Shown: piece after piece, positions 22,861-33,617 of the stretch
Layout: each line of letters starts with the position of its first letter
Position numbering within the stretch: position 1 is the stretch's first letter
Source: Ovis canadensis
Taxonomy: Eukaryota; Chordata; Mammalia; Artiodactyla; Bovidae
Reading direction: 5' to 3'
Assembly (NCBI RefSeq): GCF_042477335.2
Contig: NC_091255.1
Coordinates: forward strand, 19,880,501 to 19,944,500
Length of the DNA: 64,000 nucleotides
Made by a program: the position numbers and the translations under genes
Notes under the pieces: generated by a model
Databases searched by the model: none
Told to the model about the DNA's origin: nothing
What the model saw: only the letters and a program-made list of their open reading frames with translations

Positions 22861-23077
22861 TTTAAAAACTTTTTAGTTTATTTATTTATGTTGGCCGTGC
22901 TGGGTCTGCGTTATGATGTACGGGCTTCTCTTGTTGCAGAGCTCAGGCTCAGTAATGGCGGTGTCCAGGCCCAGTTGCCCGGAGGCATGTGGAATCTTAG
23001 TTCCCCAGCCAGGGATCAAACCCACATCCTCTGCATTGGAAGGCAGATTCTCAATCACTGAACCACAAGGGAATTCC
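22861..23077 (-). mobile_element. CHR-2 type SINE, antisense
   Basis: ttatttatgttggccgtgctggg, then the tRNA part ccagccagggatcaaaccc and the end ctgaaccacaagggaattccc. CTAACTT is found directly before (22856-22862) and after (23078-23084), a plausible TSD. Confidence 0.88.
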
Positions 23078-23119
23078 CTAACTTAAATTTTTAACAACAG
23101 CAAATAATAAGTTGCCAGT

Positions 23120-23201
23120 AAATGATAAAAACTCACTATGTGACAGATATTATGTATGGCTCTTTTGTATCATATTTCATTTAACCCTTGTTACAAGCCT
23201 G
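23120..23201 (+). mobile_element. MIR SINE relic, sense, left part
   Basis: tgtgacagatattatg, then atatttcatttaaccc and ttacaagcc follow the sense MIR ('tatctcatttaatcctcacaacaacc'). A BovB interrupts it at about 23202 and it resumes at 23478. Confidence 0.65.
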
Positions 23202-23477
23202 TTCAGTTCAGTTCAGTCACTCAGTTGTGTACGACTCTTTGTGACCCCATGGACTGGCACACCAGGCTTCCCTGTCCATCAACAATTTTCCAGAGCTTGC
23301 TCAAACTCATGTCCATAGAGTCGTTGATGCCATCCAACCATCTCATCCTCTGTTGTCCCCTTCTCCTCCTGCCTTCAATCTTTTCCAGCATCAGGGTCTT
23401 TTCCAGTGAGTCAGTTCTTTGCATTTGGTGGCCAAAAGTATTGCAGTTTCAGCTTCAGTATCAGTCCTTCCAAGTTA
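23202..23477 (-). mobile_element. BovB LINE, 3' end only, antisense
   Basis: Begins with (TTCAG)n, the reverse complement of the BovB 3' terminus, and goes back about 275 bases into the ORF C-terminus ([15 protein letters not shown] region, with a mutated stretch). Strongly 5'-truncated. It lies within a MIR. Confidence 0.93.
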
Positions 23478-23570
23478 TTCTTATTTTGCGCATAAGGAAG
23501 CAAGGGCAAAGAGATTCAGTGACTTGCCCATATTTCATGACTAATTGTGGAGGAGCCAAGCTGCAATACA
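23478..23570 (+). mobile_element. MIR SINE relic, sense, right part
   Basis: attttgcgcataaggaagc, then aaagagattcagtgacttgccc and tggaggagccaagctg complete the sense MIR started at 23120. Confidence 0.75.
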
Positions 23571-23599
23571 GGTTTTTTTTGTTTTCATATCAGTTTCTT

Positions 23600-23795
23600 C
23601 TCTTTTTTAAATATTTATTTATTTGGCTGCACCAGGTCATAGTTGTGGCACATGGGATCTTGGATCTCAGTCGCAGCACACAAGCTCTTTAGTTGTAGCG
23701 TATGGGATCTAGTGCCCTGACCGAGGATTGGACCCAGGACTCCTGCATTGGGAGCATGCAGTCTTACCCACTGGACCACCAGGGAGGTCCCTCAG
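23600..23795 (-). mobile_element. CHR-2 type SINE, antisense
   Basis: atatttatttatttggctgc, ttagttgtagcgtatggg, gaccgaggattggaccc, then ccactggaccaccaggg. Complete in outline. Confidence 0.88.
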
Positions 23796-23934
23796 GTCAG
23801 TTTCCTCAGAACCATCCCAGCTGCTTCTCTGAGGAGAAGGATGAACTGATAAGTAAGACATGAGAGATTTAAAACAGAAAGATGGACACCATTTGTAAGC
23901 AAGTGCTTGGGATGGGTAGATGGGTGATTTTAAA

Positions 23935-24317
23935 AATTGGTTTCTTTGTTCAATAAATACTTATTAAATGGCTGGTATGTTCCAGGTCCAGGATAAGAAC
24001 TGCAGAAACATTGATATAGTCTACTATACACAGTTCTTGCCCTTTCATAGACCGTAGGGAGAGACTAACACACAAGTCTATTATAATACCCAGGTACTCG
24101 TGTACTCTTTCATTATCTGCCTTATGTGGTAATATAGGAACAAAGAGAAGGCAAATCTTACCTGGGATAAGGAGAAGAGAGCCTTCTTGAAGGAAACGAT
24201 ATTTCAGTTGCATTTTACAGGCTGGACTAGTCAATTTTAAGGGATGGAGAAAGGGCATTGCACACAGAGGGGTAGCATATATCAAAGAGAGCATGATCAG
24301 CACATTAAATAACAATC
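23935..24317 (-). mobile_element. L2-type relic, antisense
   Basis: Opens with ttcaataaatacttattaaatgg and proceeds through agttcttgccctttcatag and a ggcattgcacacagag-like block, the usual antisense order of an L2 3' end and its upstream part. Decayed; the 121-codon minus-strand frame has no L2 ORF motifs. Confidence 0.55.
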
Positions 24318-24430
24318 TCTCCAGTGTTCTTGCCTGGAGAATCCCAGGGACGGGGGAGCCTGGTGGGCTGCCGTCTATGGGGTCGCACAGAGTCAGACAT
24401 GACTGAAGCGACTTAGTGGCAGTAGCAGCA
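24318..24430 (+). mobile_element. Bov-A2-type SINE monomer, truncated, sense
   Basis: Starts in the BovB-derived body (cctggagaatcccaggga) and carries the variant ggctgccgtctatggggtcgc and an AGC-rich tail (ggcagtagcagcaac). These are marks of the Bov-A2/young Bov-A type rather than the older Bov-tA form. Confidence 0.9.
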
Positions 24431-24639
24431 ACTCTAATACTAAAGTGCAGAATTTAGAAATAATATTATTGAGTTCAGAGGGCTAGGGTCACTATTTTTT
24501 CATCAATCCTTACTATAACCTAAAAACTATTTTAATAATGCTAAATCTCAAGGACACTTACATGACAACCTTATCCATAAAAAATATAGTTAAGTACCTG
24601 GGAGGGGAAAGAAAATAAGAAGACTGACATTTATTGAAT

Positions 24640-24709
24640 AGCATTCATGCTGTCTCAACACTTCAATTAACTCTGTAATACTAATATTAATTGTACCTAT
24701 TTTATGTTA
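24640..24709 (+). mobile_element. MIR SINE relic, sense, left part
   Basis: acatttattgaatagcatt, then cttcaattaactctgtaa and tacctattttatg: sense MIR. Cut at 24709 by a Bov-A SINE; the last 12 bases are the TSD. Confidence 0.7.
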
Positions 24710-24838
24710 CTTGGAGGAGGGCAAGGCAACCCACTCCAGCATTCTTGCCTGGAGAGTCCCCCTGGACAGAGGAGCCTGATGGGCTGCAGTCCATGGGGTC
24801 GCAAAGAATCGGACACAACTGAGCGACTAAACACAGCA
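24710..24838 (+). mobile_element. Bov-A SINE, 5'-truncated, sense, with 12 bp TSD
   Basis: TATTTTATGTTA at 24698-24709 recurs at 24839-24850, which fixes the borders. The insert starts at the ggaggagggcaaggcaaccc block and ends with ctgagcgactaaacac. It lacks the tRNA head, in line with 5' truncation during target-primed reverse transcription. Confidence 0.95.
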
Positions 24839-24930
24839 TATTTTATGTTAAGACTTAAAAACATTTAGGAACTTGCCCACACCAAGCTAGGAAATGGTAA
24901 AACCAGAGTTGGTGGTTTGGTGACTCTAAA
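24839..24930 (+). mobile_element. MIR SINE relic, sense, right part
   Basis: aggaacttgcccacacc, then gctaggaaatggtaaaacc, is the rest of the MIR that was split by the SINE. Confidence 0.7.
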
Positions 24931-25402
24931 GTCCAAGTTCTTTTTATGCTTTTGTAGGAAAGGAAAAATATCTTTTCCCCTACTGTCCTTCCAAGATTTT
25001 GACTGGGGTCCCTGTAACAAAAGACAGATTAACAAGAGTAAAGCAGACAAATTTATTTATGAGTTTTATGTAATATGGGAGCTTTTGTAAGGAAACGATG
25101 ACCCTAAGAATGATTTTATGCAAGTGTGATGAAGAGTAGAAAGTCATGGGAAAGCGTGACAGGACAGAAAGAGTCTAAGCCGAGTGTAGTAGCCTGAGGG
25201 ACACTCAGTAGGGCCTCTTTGGTGAGAGTCCTTTTGGTGTCCCTCTGTCTTCAGACATAAGGATGCTCCTCTCCTCCAGGTCTGGGTGGTGGCGCGGTTG
25301 GGGAGGGTGGGTAGGGCTCTCACATGAGAGTCTTATGATCTGTTTCGGGGAGGCATCAGAAAGTTCCACCTGGAATTGCTGCATCTCAAATTCCTTTAAC
25401 AT
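24931..25402. other. Unassigned sequence, no gene seen
   Basis: No repeat family recognised by eye and no credible frame. Confidence 0.4.
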
Positions 25403-25412
25403 AAGATATTCA

Positions 25413-25607
25413 ATGGGCTTCCCTGCGGCACTAGCAGTAAAGAACTCGCCTGCCAATGCAGGAGACATAAGAGACATGCGCTCAGTCCCTGGGTCAGGAA
25501 GATCCCCTGGAGGTGGCTGTGCTGGAGAATCCCCGTGGACAGAGGAGTCTGGCAGGCTACAGCCCGTAGGATCACAAAGAGTCAGACACGACTAAAGCGA
25601 CTTGGCC

Positions 25608-25609
<2 letters not shown>
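25413..25609 (+). mobile_element. Bov-tA SINE, sense, with TSD beyond its CA tail
   Basis: Complete head-to-tail copy from gggcttccctgcggc to gactaaagcgacttggc. AAGATATTCA at 25403-25412 recurs at 25637-25646, after the (CA)n tract, so the microsatellite is part of the inserted unit. Confidence 0.95.

Positions 25610-25636
<27 letters not shown>
25610..25636 (+). repeat. (CA)n microsatellite at SINE 3' end
   Basis: About 13 CA units directly after the SINE body and inside the TSD pair. It replaces the usual SINE tail. Confidence 0.95.
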
Positions 25637-25638
<2 letters not shown>

Positions 25639-25879
25639 GATATTCAGTGTCAAGGAGCAACATATCCTGAGCCCCGTCACTTTATTTCCTTGTAAGAGCC
25701 CACAGTTAAGGATCACAAAGTCTATACACTGTAACTTCCTTATGTACTTTACCCATAAGAAAGTTCCTTGAACTCTGATTCAGGTGGTTTACTTTCATAA
25801 ATCACAAATCTATTTCAGTTACCCACTGCTCATCATCTCAGACAGAGATTAAAAATTAACTTCCGCTCTCTGCCTCAGT

Positions 25880-26580
25880 TTTACCACTAGTACCACACTG
25901 CATACCACTTAAGCCATTTTCCTAAAACAGAGCTAGTCACATCACTTATCCAAACAAAAACCTTTACTGCCTTCCAGTTGCCTTCATCATAAAGTTCAAG
26001 CTCTGCACAGTATTCAAGGTTTTCCACTTAGCCCTGGGCTTGTCCAGCTGTGTGTTTCTCTCCTTCCCACTCTCTCCCCACCCTACCTTCCCCTCTCTTT
26101 CTCCCTCTCCCTCTGTCCCTTGCTTCCTCTGTCTTCCCCTCTCCACCTGTCTCCTCCTCTTCCTCTGCCTCTTCCTCTGACTCTCTCGGTCTCATCCCCT
26201 TTCCTTTTACCGTGACCCTAGTCACGCTGTAGTTTATTATTGTTCCCTGAACATAGTATATTCTTTTCCCCTAAAATGTTCTTTCTATCATTCTCTATCT
26301 GATATGATCTGCCAAAATCTGATTCATCCTTCAAAGCACATTTAAATGTTACCAATCCTGTGAAATCATCTCCCATCCCCCCTGGGTTAAATTTACACTC
26401 ACAATATTATTGTCACCTGGATTAGAGTTCTTAGCATTTTATTTGATGATTCGCTGTGTATCTGTACACCAGTTAAATGGTGAGTGTGATCATGCTCACC
26501 GTAGAGTATGAAAGTCATTAGCTGAACCTCAAAAACTGAAATACTGGACACTCAGAATGTTTATCGAATAAATAAAGCTT
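25880..26580 (+). mobile_element. L2 LINE relic, sense, reaching the 3' end
   Basis: acactgcataccac, agctagtcacatcactta, ctttactgccttccagttgcc and the end aatgtttatcgaataaataaa follow the L2 3' half. A long polypyrimidine tract (26047-26215) sits inside it. Confidence 0.7.
26047..26215 (+). repeat. Polypyrimidine tract, about 170 bases
   Basis: Nearly pure C/T with (CTCC)n and (TTCC)n like units and only scattered purines. The open frames on both strands (26028-26232) are products of the low complexity. Confidence 0.9.
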
Positions 26581-26715
26581 AGTTATCCAAATTCACAGAG
26601 GCATTAAAAACAGTGAATTAGGAAGGGAAAAAGGAGATTATAAGTTATGATAGGCATCGTGATTGTAGCAAAAATGGCAGCTGTCACAAAGGGACAGTAG
26701 AAACCGCATCTTCTT

Positions 26716-26760
26716 TATTGGCAGGCGGGTTCTTACCACTAGCACCACCTGGGAAGCCCC
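26716..26760 (-). mobile_element. Bov-tA SINE head fragment, antisense
   Basis: Only the end attggcaggcgggttcttac then ccacctgggaagcccc is present; the body is absent. The flanks at 26581-26715 and 26761-26954 show nothing recognisable. Confidence 0.75.
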
Positions 26761-26954
26761 CACATAAAACATAAATGACTAAAAAATACCAGTCTGGGAC
26801 ACTTTGCTGTGGAGCCAAACATCCAATTTATTTTGGTGAACCTTGAAGTGGCACTATTATTATATTATAGAATATAATTGATACTAAGAGTAATGATCTC
26901 ATATCATCACAAAAGTATTTACAATGTGTTCTGTATAGCGTGTTTAAGAAAGCA

Positions 26955-27545
26955 TGGTAGCATAGACATAGTCATGTAGATGAGTGGAATAGAACTGAGA
27001 TTCCAGAGATAAACCCATGTGTCCACAGTCAACTCATTTTTGACAAAAGTGCCAAGACTATTCAATGAGGAAAGCATAATCTCTTCAACAAATGGTGCTG
27101 GGACAACTGGAAAAGAATAAAGCTGGGCTACTACCTTACAGCATATACAGAAATTAGTTCATAATGGATCCTAAATGTTGTAAGCACTAAAACAGTATAA
27201 TTTCGGGAGAAAATTTTGATGTCATTCCTTATGACGTTGGATTTGGGAATGGATTATTAGGTATGACACCAAAAGTGCAGGCAACAACAGAAAGAATAGA
27301 TAAATTGGGCTTCATCAAAATTTAAAACTTTTTAGATCAAAGGACACTAGAACATGAAAAGAAAACCAAAGCACAGGAAGCATTATCTGCAACTCATATA
27401 CCCGATAAGCATCTATTATCTAGAATATATATAAAACTCTCACAACTCAACAGAAGATACACAGTTCAATTTAAAAATGGGCAAAGGACTTGAAAAGGCA
27501 ATGGTCAATTAGTGCGTGAAAATATACTCAATATCATTTGTCATT
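26955..27545 (+). mobile_element. Old L1 ORF2 3' region, sense, left part
   Basis: Sense L1 wording: gagtggaatagaactgag, tgctgggacaactgga, aaagtgcaggcaacaacag, attgggcttcatcaaaattt, and gggcaaaggacttgaa near 27479. It stops at tcatttgtcatt, where a BovB is inserted, and continues at 30535. Confidence 0.88.
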
Positions 27546-27554
27546 CAGTTCAGT

Positions 27555-27884
27555 TCAGTCTCTCAGTCGTGCCCGACTCTTTGCGACCCCTTGAACAGCA
27601 GCACACCAGGCCTCCCTGTCCATCACCAACTCCTGGAGTTTATCCAAAGTCATGTCCATTGAGTCAGTGATGCCATCCAGCCATCTCATCCTCTGTTGTC
27701 CCCTTCTCCTCCTGCCTTCAATATTTCCCAGCATCAGGGTCTTTTCCAATGAGTCAGTTCTTTGCATCAGGTGGCCAAAGTATTGGAGTTTCAGCTTCAG
27801 CATCAGTCCTTCCAAAGAATACTCAGGACTGATTTCCTTGAGGACTGACTGGTTGGATCTCCTTACAGACCAAGGGACTCTCAA
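27555..27884 (-). pseudogene. BovB C-terminal fragment, open to the natural end region
   Basis: 109 codons with the [38 protein letters not shown] and [18 protein letters not shown] blocks and an end KSRARLRD in place of the typical SRTRLSD. This is the last part of the BovB protein, whose role is not well defined. Confidence 0.8.
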
Positions 27885-28921
27885 GAGTCTTCTTCAACAC
27901 CACAGTTCCAAAGCATTAGTTCTTCAGGGCTCAGCTTTCTTTACAGTCCAACTCTCACATCCATACATGACTACTGGTAAAACCATAGCCTTGACTAGAT
28001 GGACCTTTGTTGGCAAAGTAATGTCTCTGCTTTTTAATATGCTGTCAAAGTTGGTCATAGCTTTTCTTCCAAGAAGCAAGTGTCTTTTAGTTTCATGGCT
28101 GCAGTCACCATCTGCGGTGATTTTTGAGCAGAAAAAAATAAAAGTCTCTCACTGTTTCCATTGTTTCCCCAACTATTTGTCATGAAGTGATGGGACCAGA
28201 TGCTATGATCTTCGTTTTCTGAATGTTAAGTTTTAAGCCAGCTTTTTCACTGTCCTCTTTCACTTTCATCAAGAGGCTCTTTAGTTCTTCTTTGCTTTCT
28301 GCCATGAGGGTGGTGTCATCTGCATATCTGAGGTAATTGATATTTCTCCCAGCATCTTGATTCCAGCTTGTGCTTCATCCAGCCCGACACTTCTCATGAT
28401 GTACTCTGCATATAAGTTAAATAAGCAGACTGACAGTATACAGCCTTGATGTACTCCTTTCCCAATTTGGCACCAGCCTGGTGTTCAATGTCCAGTTCTA
28501 ACTGTTGCTTCTTGATCTGCATACAGATTTCTCAGGAGGCAGGTCTGGTAATCTCATCTCTAAGATTCTTCCACAGTTTTTTTGTGATCCACACGGTCAA
28601 AGGCTTTGGCATAGTTAATAAAGCAGAAGTAGATGTTTTCCTGGAACTCTCTTGCTTTTTTGATGATCCTGCCCTTTTCTAAATCTAGCTTGAACATCTG
28701 AAAGTTCATGGTTCACGTACTATTGAAGCCTGGTTTGGAGAATTTTAAGCATTACTTTACTAGCATGTGAGATGAGTGGATTGTGCAGTAGTCTGAACAT
28801 TCTTTGGCATTGCCTTTCTCTGGTATTGGAATGAAAACTGCTCTTTTTCAGTCCTGTGGCCATTGCTGAGTTTTCCAAATTTGCTGGCATATCGAGTGCC
28901 ACACTTTAAGAGCATCATCTT

Positions 28922-29353
28922 TTAGGATTTGAAATAACTCAGCTGGAATTTCCTCACCTCCACTAGCTTTGTGCGTAGTGATGCTTTATAAGGCACTCTT
29001 GACTTTGCACTCCAGGATGTCTGGCTCATGGTTATCTGGGTCATTAAGATCTTTTTTTGCCACATCTTCTTAATATCTTCTGCTTCTATTAGGTCCATAC
29101 CATTTCTGTCCTTTATTGTGCCCATATTTGCATGAAATGTTCCCTTGGTATCTCTGATTTTCTTGAAGAGATCTCTAGTCTTTCCCATTCTATTGTTTTC
29201 CTCTATTTCTTTGCATTGATTGCTGAGGAAGGCTTTCTTATCTCTCCTTACTATTCTTTGGAACTCTGCGTTCAAATAGGTATATCCTTCCTTTTTTCTT
29301 TTGCCTTTCATTTCTCTTCTTTTCTCAGTTATTTGTAAGGCCTCCTCAGGCAA
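28922..29353 (-). pseudogene. BovB linker between endonuclease and RT
   Basis: 143 codons, lysine- and arginine-rich: the LNAEFQRI and RRDKKAFLSNQCKEIEENNR blocks, then DLFKKIRDTKGTFHANMG and a DRNGMDLIEAEDIKK block, as in the BovB region before the RT. It ends in a shifted tail after about residue 105. Confidence 0.8.
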
Positions 29354-29873
29354 CCATTTTGCCTTTTTGCATTTTTTTTCTTGGGGATGGTCTTGATCAC
29401 TGCCTCCTGTACAATGTCAGCAACCTCTGTCTATGGTTCTTCAGGCACTCTGTCTATCAGATCTAATCCCTTGAATCTATTTTTCACTTCCACTGTATAA
29501 TCATAAGGGATTTGATTAAGGTCAAACCTGAATGGTCGAGTGGTTTTCCCTACTTTCTTCAAGTCTGAATTTTACAATAAGGAGTTCAGACCTAAGACAC
29601 AGTCAGCTCCCAGTCTTGTTTTTGCTGACTGTATAGAGCCTCTCCATCACTGGCTGCAAAGAATATAATCAATCTGATTTTGGAATTGACCATCTGGTGA
29701 TATCCATGTGTAGAGTCTTCTCTTGTGTTGTTGGAAGAGGGTGTTTGCTATGACCAGTGCGTTCTCTTGGCAAAACTCTGTTAGCCTTTGCCCTACTTCA
29801 TTCCGTACTCCAAGGCCAAATTTGCCTGTTACTCCGGGTATCTGTTGACTTCCTACTTTTGCATTCCAGTCAC

Positions 29874-30332
29874 CTATAATGAAAAAGACATCATTTGGGG
29901 TGTTAGTTCTAGGAGGTCTTGTAGCTTTTCATTGAACCATTCAACTTCAGCTTCTTTAGCATCACTGGTTGGGGCATAGACTTGGATTACTGTGATACTG
30001 AATGGTTTGCCTTGGAAACGAATAGAGATCACTCTGTCATTTTTGAGATTGCATCTAAGTACTACATTTTGGACTCTTTTATTGACTATGAAGGTTATTC
30101 CACTTCTTCTAAGGGATTCTTTCCCACAGTAGTAGATACGGTCATCTGAATGGAATTCACCCATTCCAGCCCATTTTAGTTCACCGATTCCTAAAATGTC
30201 AGTGTTCACTCTTGCCATCTCCTGTTTGACCATTTCCAACTTACCTTGATTCATGGACCTAACATTCCAGGTTCCTATGCAGTATTTCTCTTGACAGCAT
30301 TGGACTTTACTTCCATCACTAGTCAGATCCAC
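29874..30332 (-). pseudogene. BovB AP-endonuclease N-terminal part
   Basis: 152 codons. The endonuclease nicks target DNA to start target-primed reverse transcription. Seen in order: GTWNVRSMNQGK near residue 20, a GELKWAGMGEF block with the conserved Glu near residue 53, and QVYAPTSDAKEAEVE near residue 116. The frame breaks at 29874, just before the catalytic DWNAK motif, which survives in another frame at about 29857-29871. Downstream, the SDH motif expected near 29581-29592 appears replaced. Confidence 0.85.
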
Positions 30333-30534
30333 AATTAGGTGTTGATGCCTTGGCTCCGTCTCTTTATTCTTTCTGGAGTTATTTCTCCACTATTCTCCAG
30401 TAGCACATTGGGCACCTACCGACCTGGGGAGTTCATCTTTCAGTGTCCTATCTTTTTGCCTTTTCCTACTGTTCATGGTGTTCTCAAGGCAAGAAAACTG
30501 AAGTGGTTTGCCATTCCCTTCTCCAGTGGACCAT

Positions 30535-30830
30535 GTGCTGGCAAGGATGTGCAGAAATTGGAAATCTTGTGCTTTGCTCATGTGAATATAAAAAAGTGAA
30601 GCTGCAGTGGGAAGAAGTTCGGTGTTTCCTCAGAAAGGCATAGCATTACCGTATTATCCAGCAGTTTACTCCTAGGTATATACCCAAGCATTGAAAAAAA
30701 TGTGTTCATACAAAACTTTGTAAACAAATCTTCAAAGCATCACTATTCATGATAGCTAAAATGTGAAAACAACCCAAATATCCATCAACTAATGAGTGGA
30801 TTCTATAAATGTTAACATTTTGCTGGATTG
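30535..30830 (+). mobile_element. Old L1 ORF2 3' region, sense, right part
   Basis: tgctggcaaggatgtgcag, gtgggaagaagttcgg-like, cctaggtatatacccaagc, caacccaaatatccatcaac. It continues the element left at 27545, but compared with the remembered L1 consensus roughly 90-110 bases between the two halves are missing. Confidence 0.85.
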
Positions 30831-31235
30831 GCTTTATTTTTGCTTCTCAAGAAATAAAATATTACAGGTAAAGTCCCTTTTATCCCTCCTTGATTCCATT
30901 TCCCTTCCTCCTGCTTCCAGAGAAAACCACTGTCCTGAACCTGATTTAAAGTGACTCTGTCCCACTTATTTTTTACATGTTGAATCCATAAGCATTCCAT
31001 AGTGTTGTTTGATGTGATTTTTAAACTTTATATGAAAAGTATCATACCTATCCAGCTGCATTTTGCTTTTATCACTCAACATTTTATTTTATTTTAGGCT
31101 AAATCATGTGGCCTGTGGGATCTTAGTTCCCTGACCAGGGATTGAACCTAGGCCCTTGTCAGTGAGAGCACAGGATTCTAACCACTGGACTGTTGGGGAA
31201 TTCCCTTGACATTTTAAATATATTACAAAACTTAG
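30831..31235 (-). mobile_element. Ancient L1 3' UTR relic, antisense
   Basis: cttccagagaaaaccactgtcctg, then atttttaaactttatatgaaaag and tgcttttatcactcaacatt: antisense L1M 3' UTR. It is interrupted by a CHR-2 SINE at 31087-31208. Confidence 0.65.
31087..31208 (-). mobile_element. CHR-2 type SINE, antisense, 5' part of tail missing
   Basis: tgggatcttagttccctgac, agggattgaaccta, ctaaccactggac, ggggaattccc. ACATTTTA at 31079-31086 recurs at 31209-31216, a short TSD. Confidence 0.88.
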
Positions 31236-33617
31236 GTAACTTTGAGACATTAAAAGATTGTCACAAATGTCACCTAATTTGGTGTCCCTCCATTGAGTGT
31301 TCCACTATCTCCATGCAACCCTGTTTAACTATTTCATTAGCTGAAAATTCTAATGAATCAAGGTAATATATGAAATACAAGACAATTCTGTGGTCCAAAA
31401 ATATAGTTTTACTATGATATACGTACTTTTCTATTAAAACTAAAATTAAAAAGTATTTAAGCATACTTAAAAGGGACAGCAAGTACCCAAGAATTTTGTT
31501 TAATTATATTTCAGTTTCTGGAGGACATTGGCCATATATGTAATTCAAATTTTTATAAAGATTAACATTACTGAGAAATGTAAGCACATTCCAAATAGTC
31601 AGATAACTTGGCAATAAACCTATGCAGATAATCATATAAAGTCAAAAGTATGGGCTAGATCATAACAATATTTAATATCAAACACACGTGGCTCTGCATG
31701 TTTGTGTCTTTAGATCAGAACTTACAATAGTGTATACTCAGACCAATACTTAGGCTTCAACCATATTTGCTTCGAGAAACTAACTCTATCAATGGGTAAA
31801 CTTTGGTGTTTGATGGTTTTATACATCCTTCAGGTACTCCTACACCTCACTTGAGTCTGGCTGTTTTTCATAACTGTATATGAGACAAAGGCAATCATTC
31901 TTTTGACTCAGGAAAGATATTTATTCTGACATGAAGAGTTGTGTAAGCCCCTGAGCTTCTCCTCCCTCTCCCATTCTGCCATTTTTTTTGTACTCATGCT
32001 GTGAGCTACAAGAACTCAAAGATGGACCGGAGGTTTATCTCCAGTTAATATCCTCCAGCACCTGAGCAATTAGGTTGGCAATTCATATATGTATCTTTCT
32101 GGATGGATTGTGGCTAACTCATGATCCCCCTCAATGACAGCATTTTCCTGGGTGGTATTTTTTGTTGATGATCATTACGCTTAAATATGAGTTATTTTTC
32201 TCTGTGAATCATTGTATCAACATATGTGTGGTTGGTTAAGTAAACACAAAGGAGATAAATGAGCTAAATCCGAACCTGTAGAAACACTCAATTTTCAGTG
32301 CTTATAGTAATGACTTGCACATTTGTAATATTTATATCTGGGGGGTAGTGAGTGTGCAAGCAGAAAAGAAGAAGATAGGTGGAGGTAGGTAGGGAACGTT
32401 TCCCATCATGAGCTCAAGACAGGGAAAGAAAAAACTGGCTTTTGAGTAACAAATATGCGCATTAAACACTTAAAAGGAAATAAAGATACTTAATAGTTCT
32501 CAGGTAGAATTAGTCACCATAACATTGTAATACCTTCCAAAGTGTGCTTCTTCTTTGAACTTCCAGTTGAAATGAAACTCATGTTAACTAGCATGCAGCT
32601 TCTTGTCTTAAATATCAACACATTTTAAAACCAGGTTGAGAAGTCAATTTCAGTGTTAATCTAGGAACAGCCTAGAATAACCTTGGAACTTCCTTTAACT
32701 TTAAAACAGACAGCCTTCCAACTCTATTTTTTTTAAAAAGTTCATTGAGGAACTTTTCAGCTTGTTTTTGCTTCATTTTCATTGTTGGTTTTCATAGAGA
32801 TAATAGTTCTTAATAATAATTGTTTCCAGTGAAAAGAAGTTCAAGGCAAGTTGAAAATACTTTTGAATGAGCTCAAACAACTTACAGTTTATATAGAATG
32901 CAGCACTCTCTTAGTCATAGGCAATATTGTTTGGTCATTGTTAACATGTTAGGTACAAGATCAATGATTTCTGCCTAATAATACCTTGCACTTTAAAGTG
33001 TGTTTAGTGTTTACTTATCATCTGGTTTTAATGTGGTGGAGTCATAATACATAAAAGAGGATATTCACTAGAGACATCTTTTGGGTTACACCCATTAACA
33101 CAAAAGTTGTAATGTTTTCCAAAATGCCTTCATTTAATTACCAGTTATGCCAAACTTTTCACAAGTTGCATCAATGGTGAGTCACTTATACTAAAATCCA
33201 CCAGTGTGTACAATAGAACAAAAGAAAGGCGCAAAAGAAGTTTCAGTCTCTAGACAAAAGTAGAATTTTCAAAAGGTACAAAGAAACAACCTTTTGTCAA
33301 CTTTCCATCCTATAGAGGAGCTGTAAGAAAAAGACTAAATAGTCTAGTACCATGTAAACATTTAATAGAAAACTAATATTTCAGCAGGTGTGCATGTTGC
33401 TTTTAAATAGAATACAGTAATCCTTTGATCATGTTTCTGAAAAGGTTTTCTTTCCCAGATATGTTGCAGCAACTTTTCTTAAAGGTATAGCTTTCCTTTC
33501 TGGAAATCTTTTGATATAATTATTAGCTTTTGTTTAAAAAAATAATAAAATAATAAAAATAAAAACCTCTACAAAAGTAATTTGGAAAGTAAGTATTGGC
33601 CATTCTACTTTTAGAAT
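31236..33617. other. 2.4 kb unassigned, AT-rich sequence
   Basis: No recognisable transposon and no credible gene. The longest frame is 70 codons at 31270-31482 on the minus strand, with no motifs. Confidence 0.5.

Larger units (their letters stand above)
27546..30534 (-). mobile_element. BovB LINE, longest copy (about 3.0 kb), antisense
   Basis: The 3' end is the (TTCAG)n start at 27546 and the 5' end is at about 30534. From 5' to 3' on the minus strand there is a 5' block resembling the Bov-A SINE body (30480-30533), the AP-type endonuclease (about 30332-29560), a linker (about 29353-28922), the RT (with LRYADDTTLMA near 28340-28305) and the C-terminal region up to 27555. The unit is near the full BovB length of roughly 3.2 kb but has many frameshifts. 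It sits in an old L1. Confidence 0.95.

Noticed and set aside
26028..26232. Overlapping frames rich in Glu/Arg/Gly or Ser/Pro
   Set aside because: Translations of the polypyrimidine tract.
32071..32092. ttaggttggcaattcat as a mariner terminal repeat
   Set aside because: Only one short end-like word, with no partner end or internal match.
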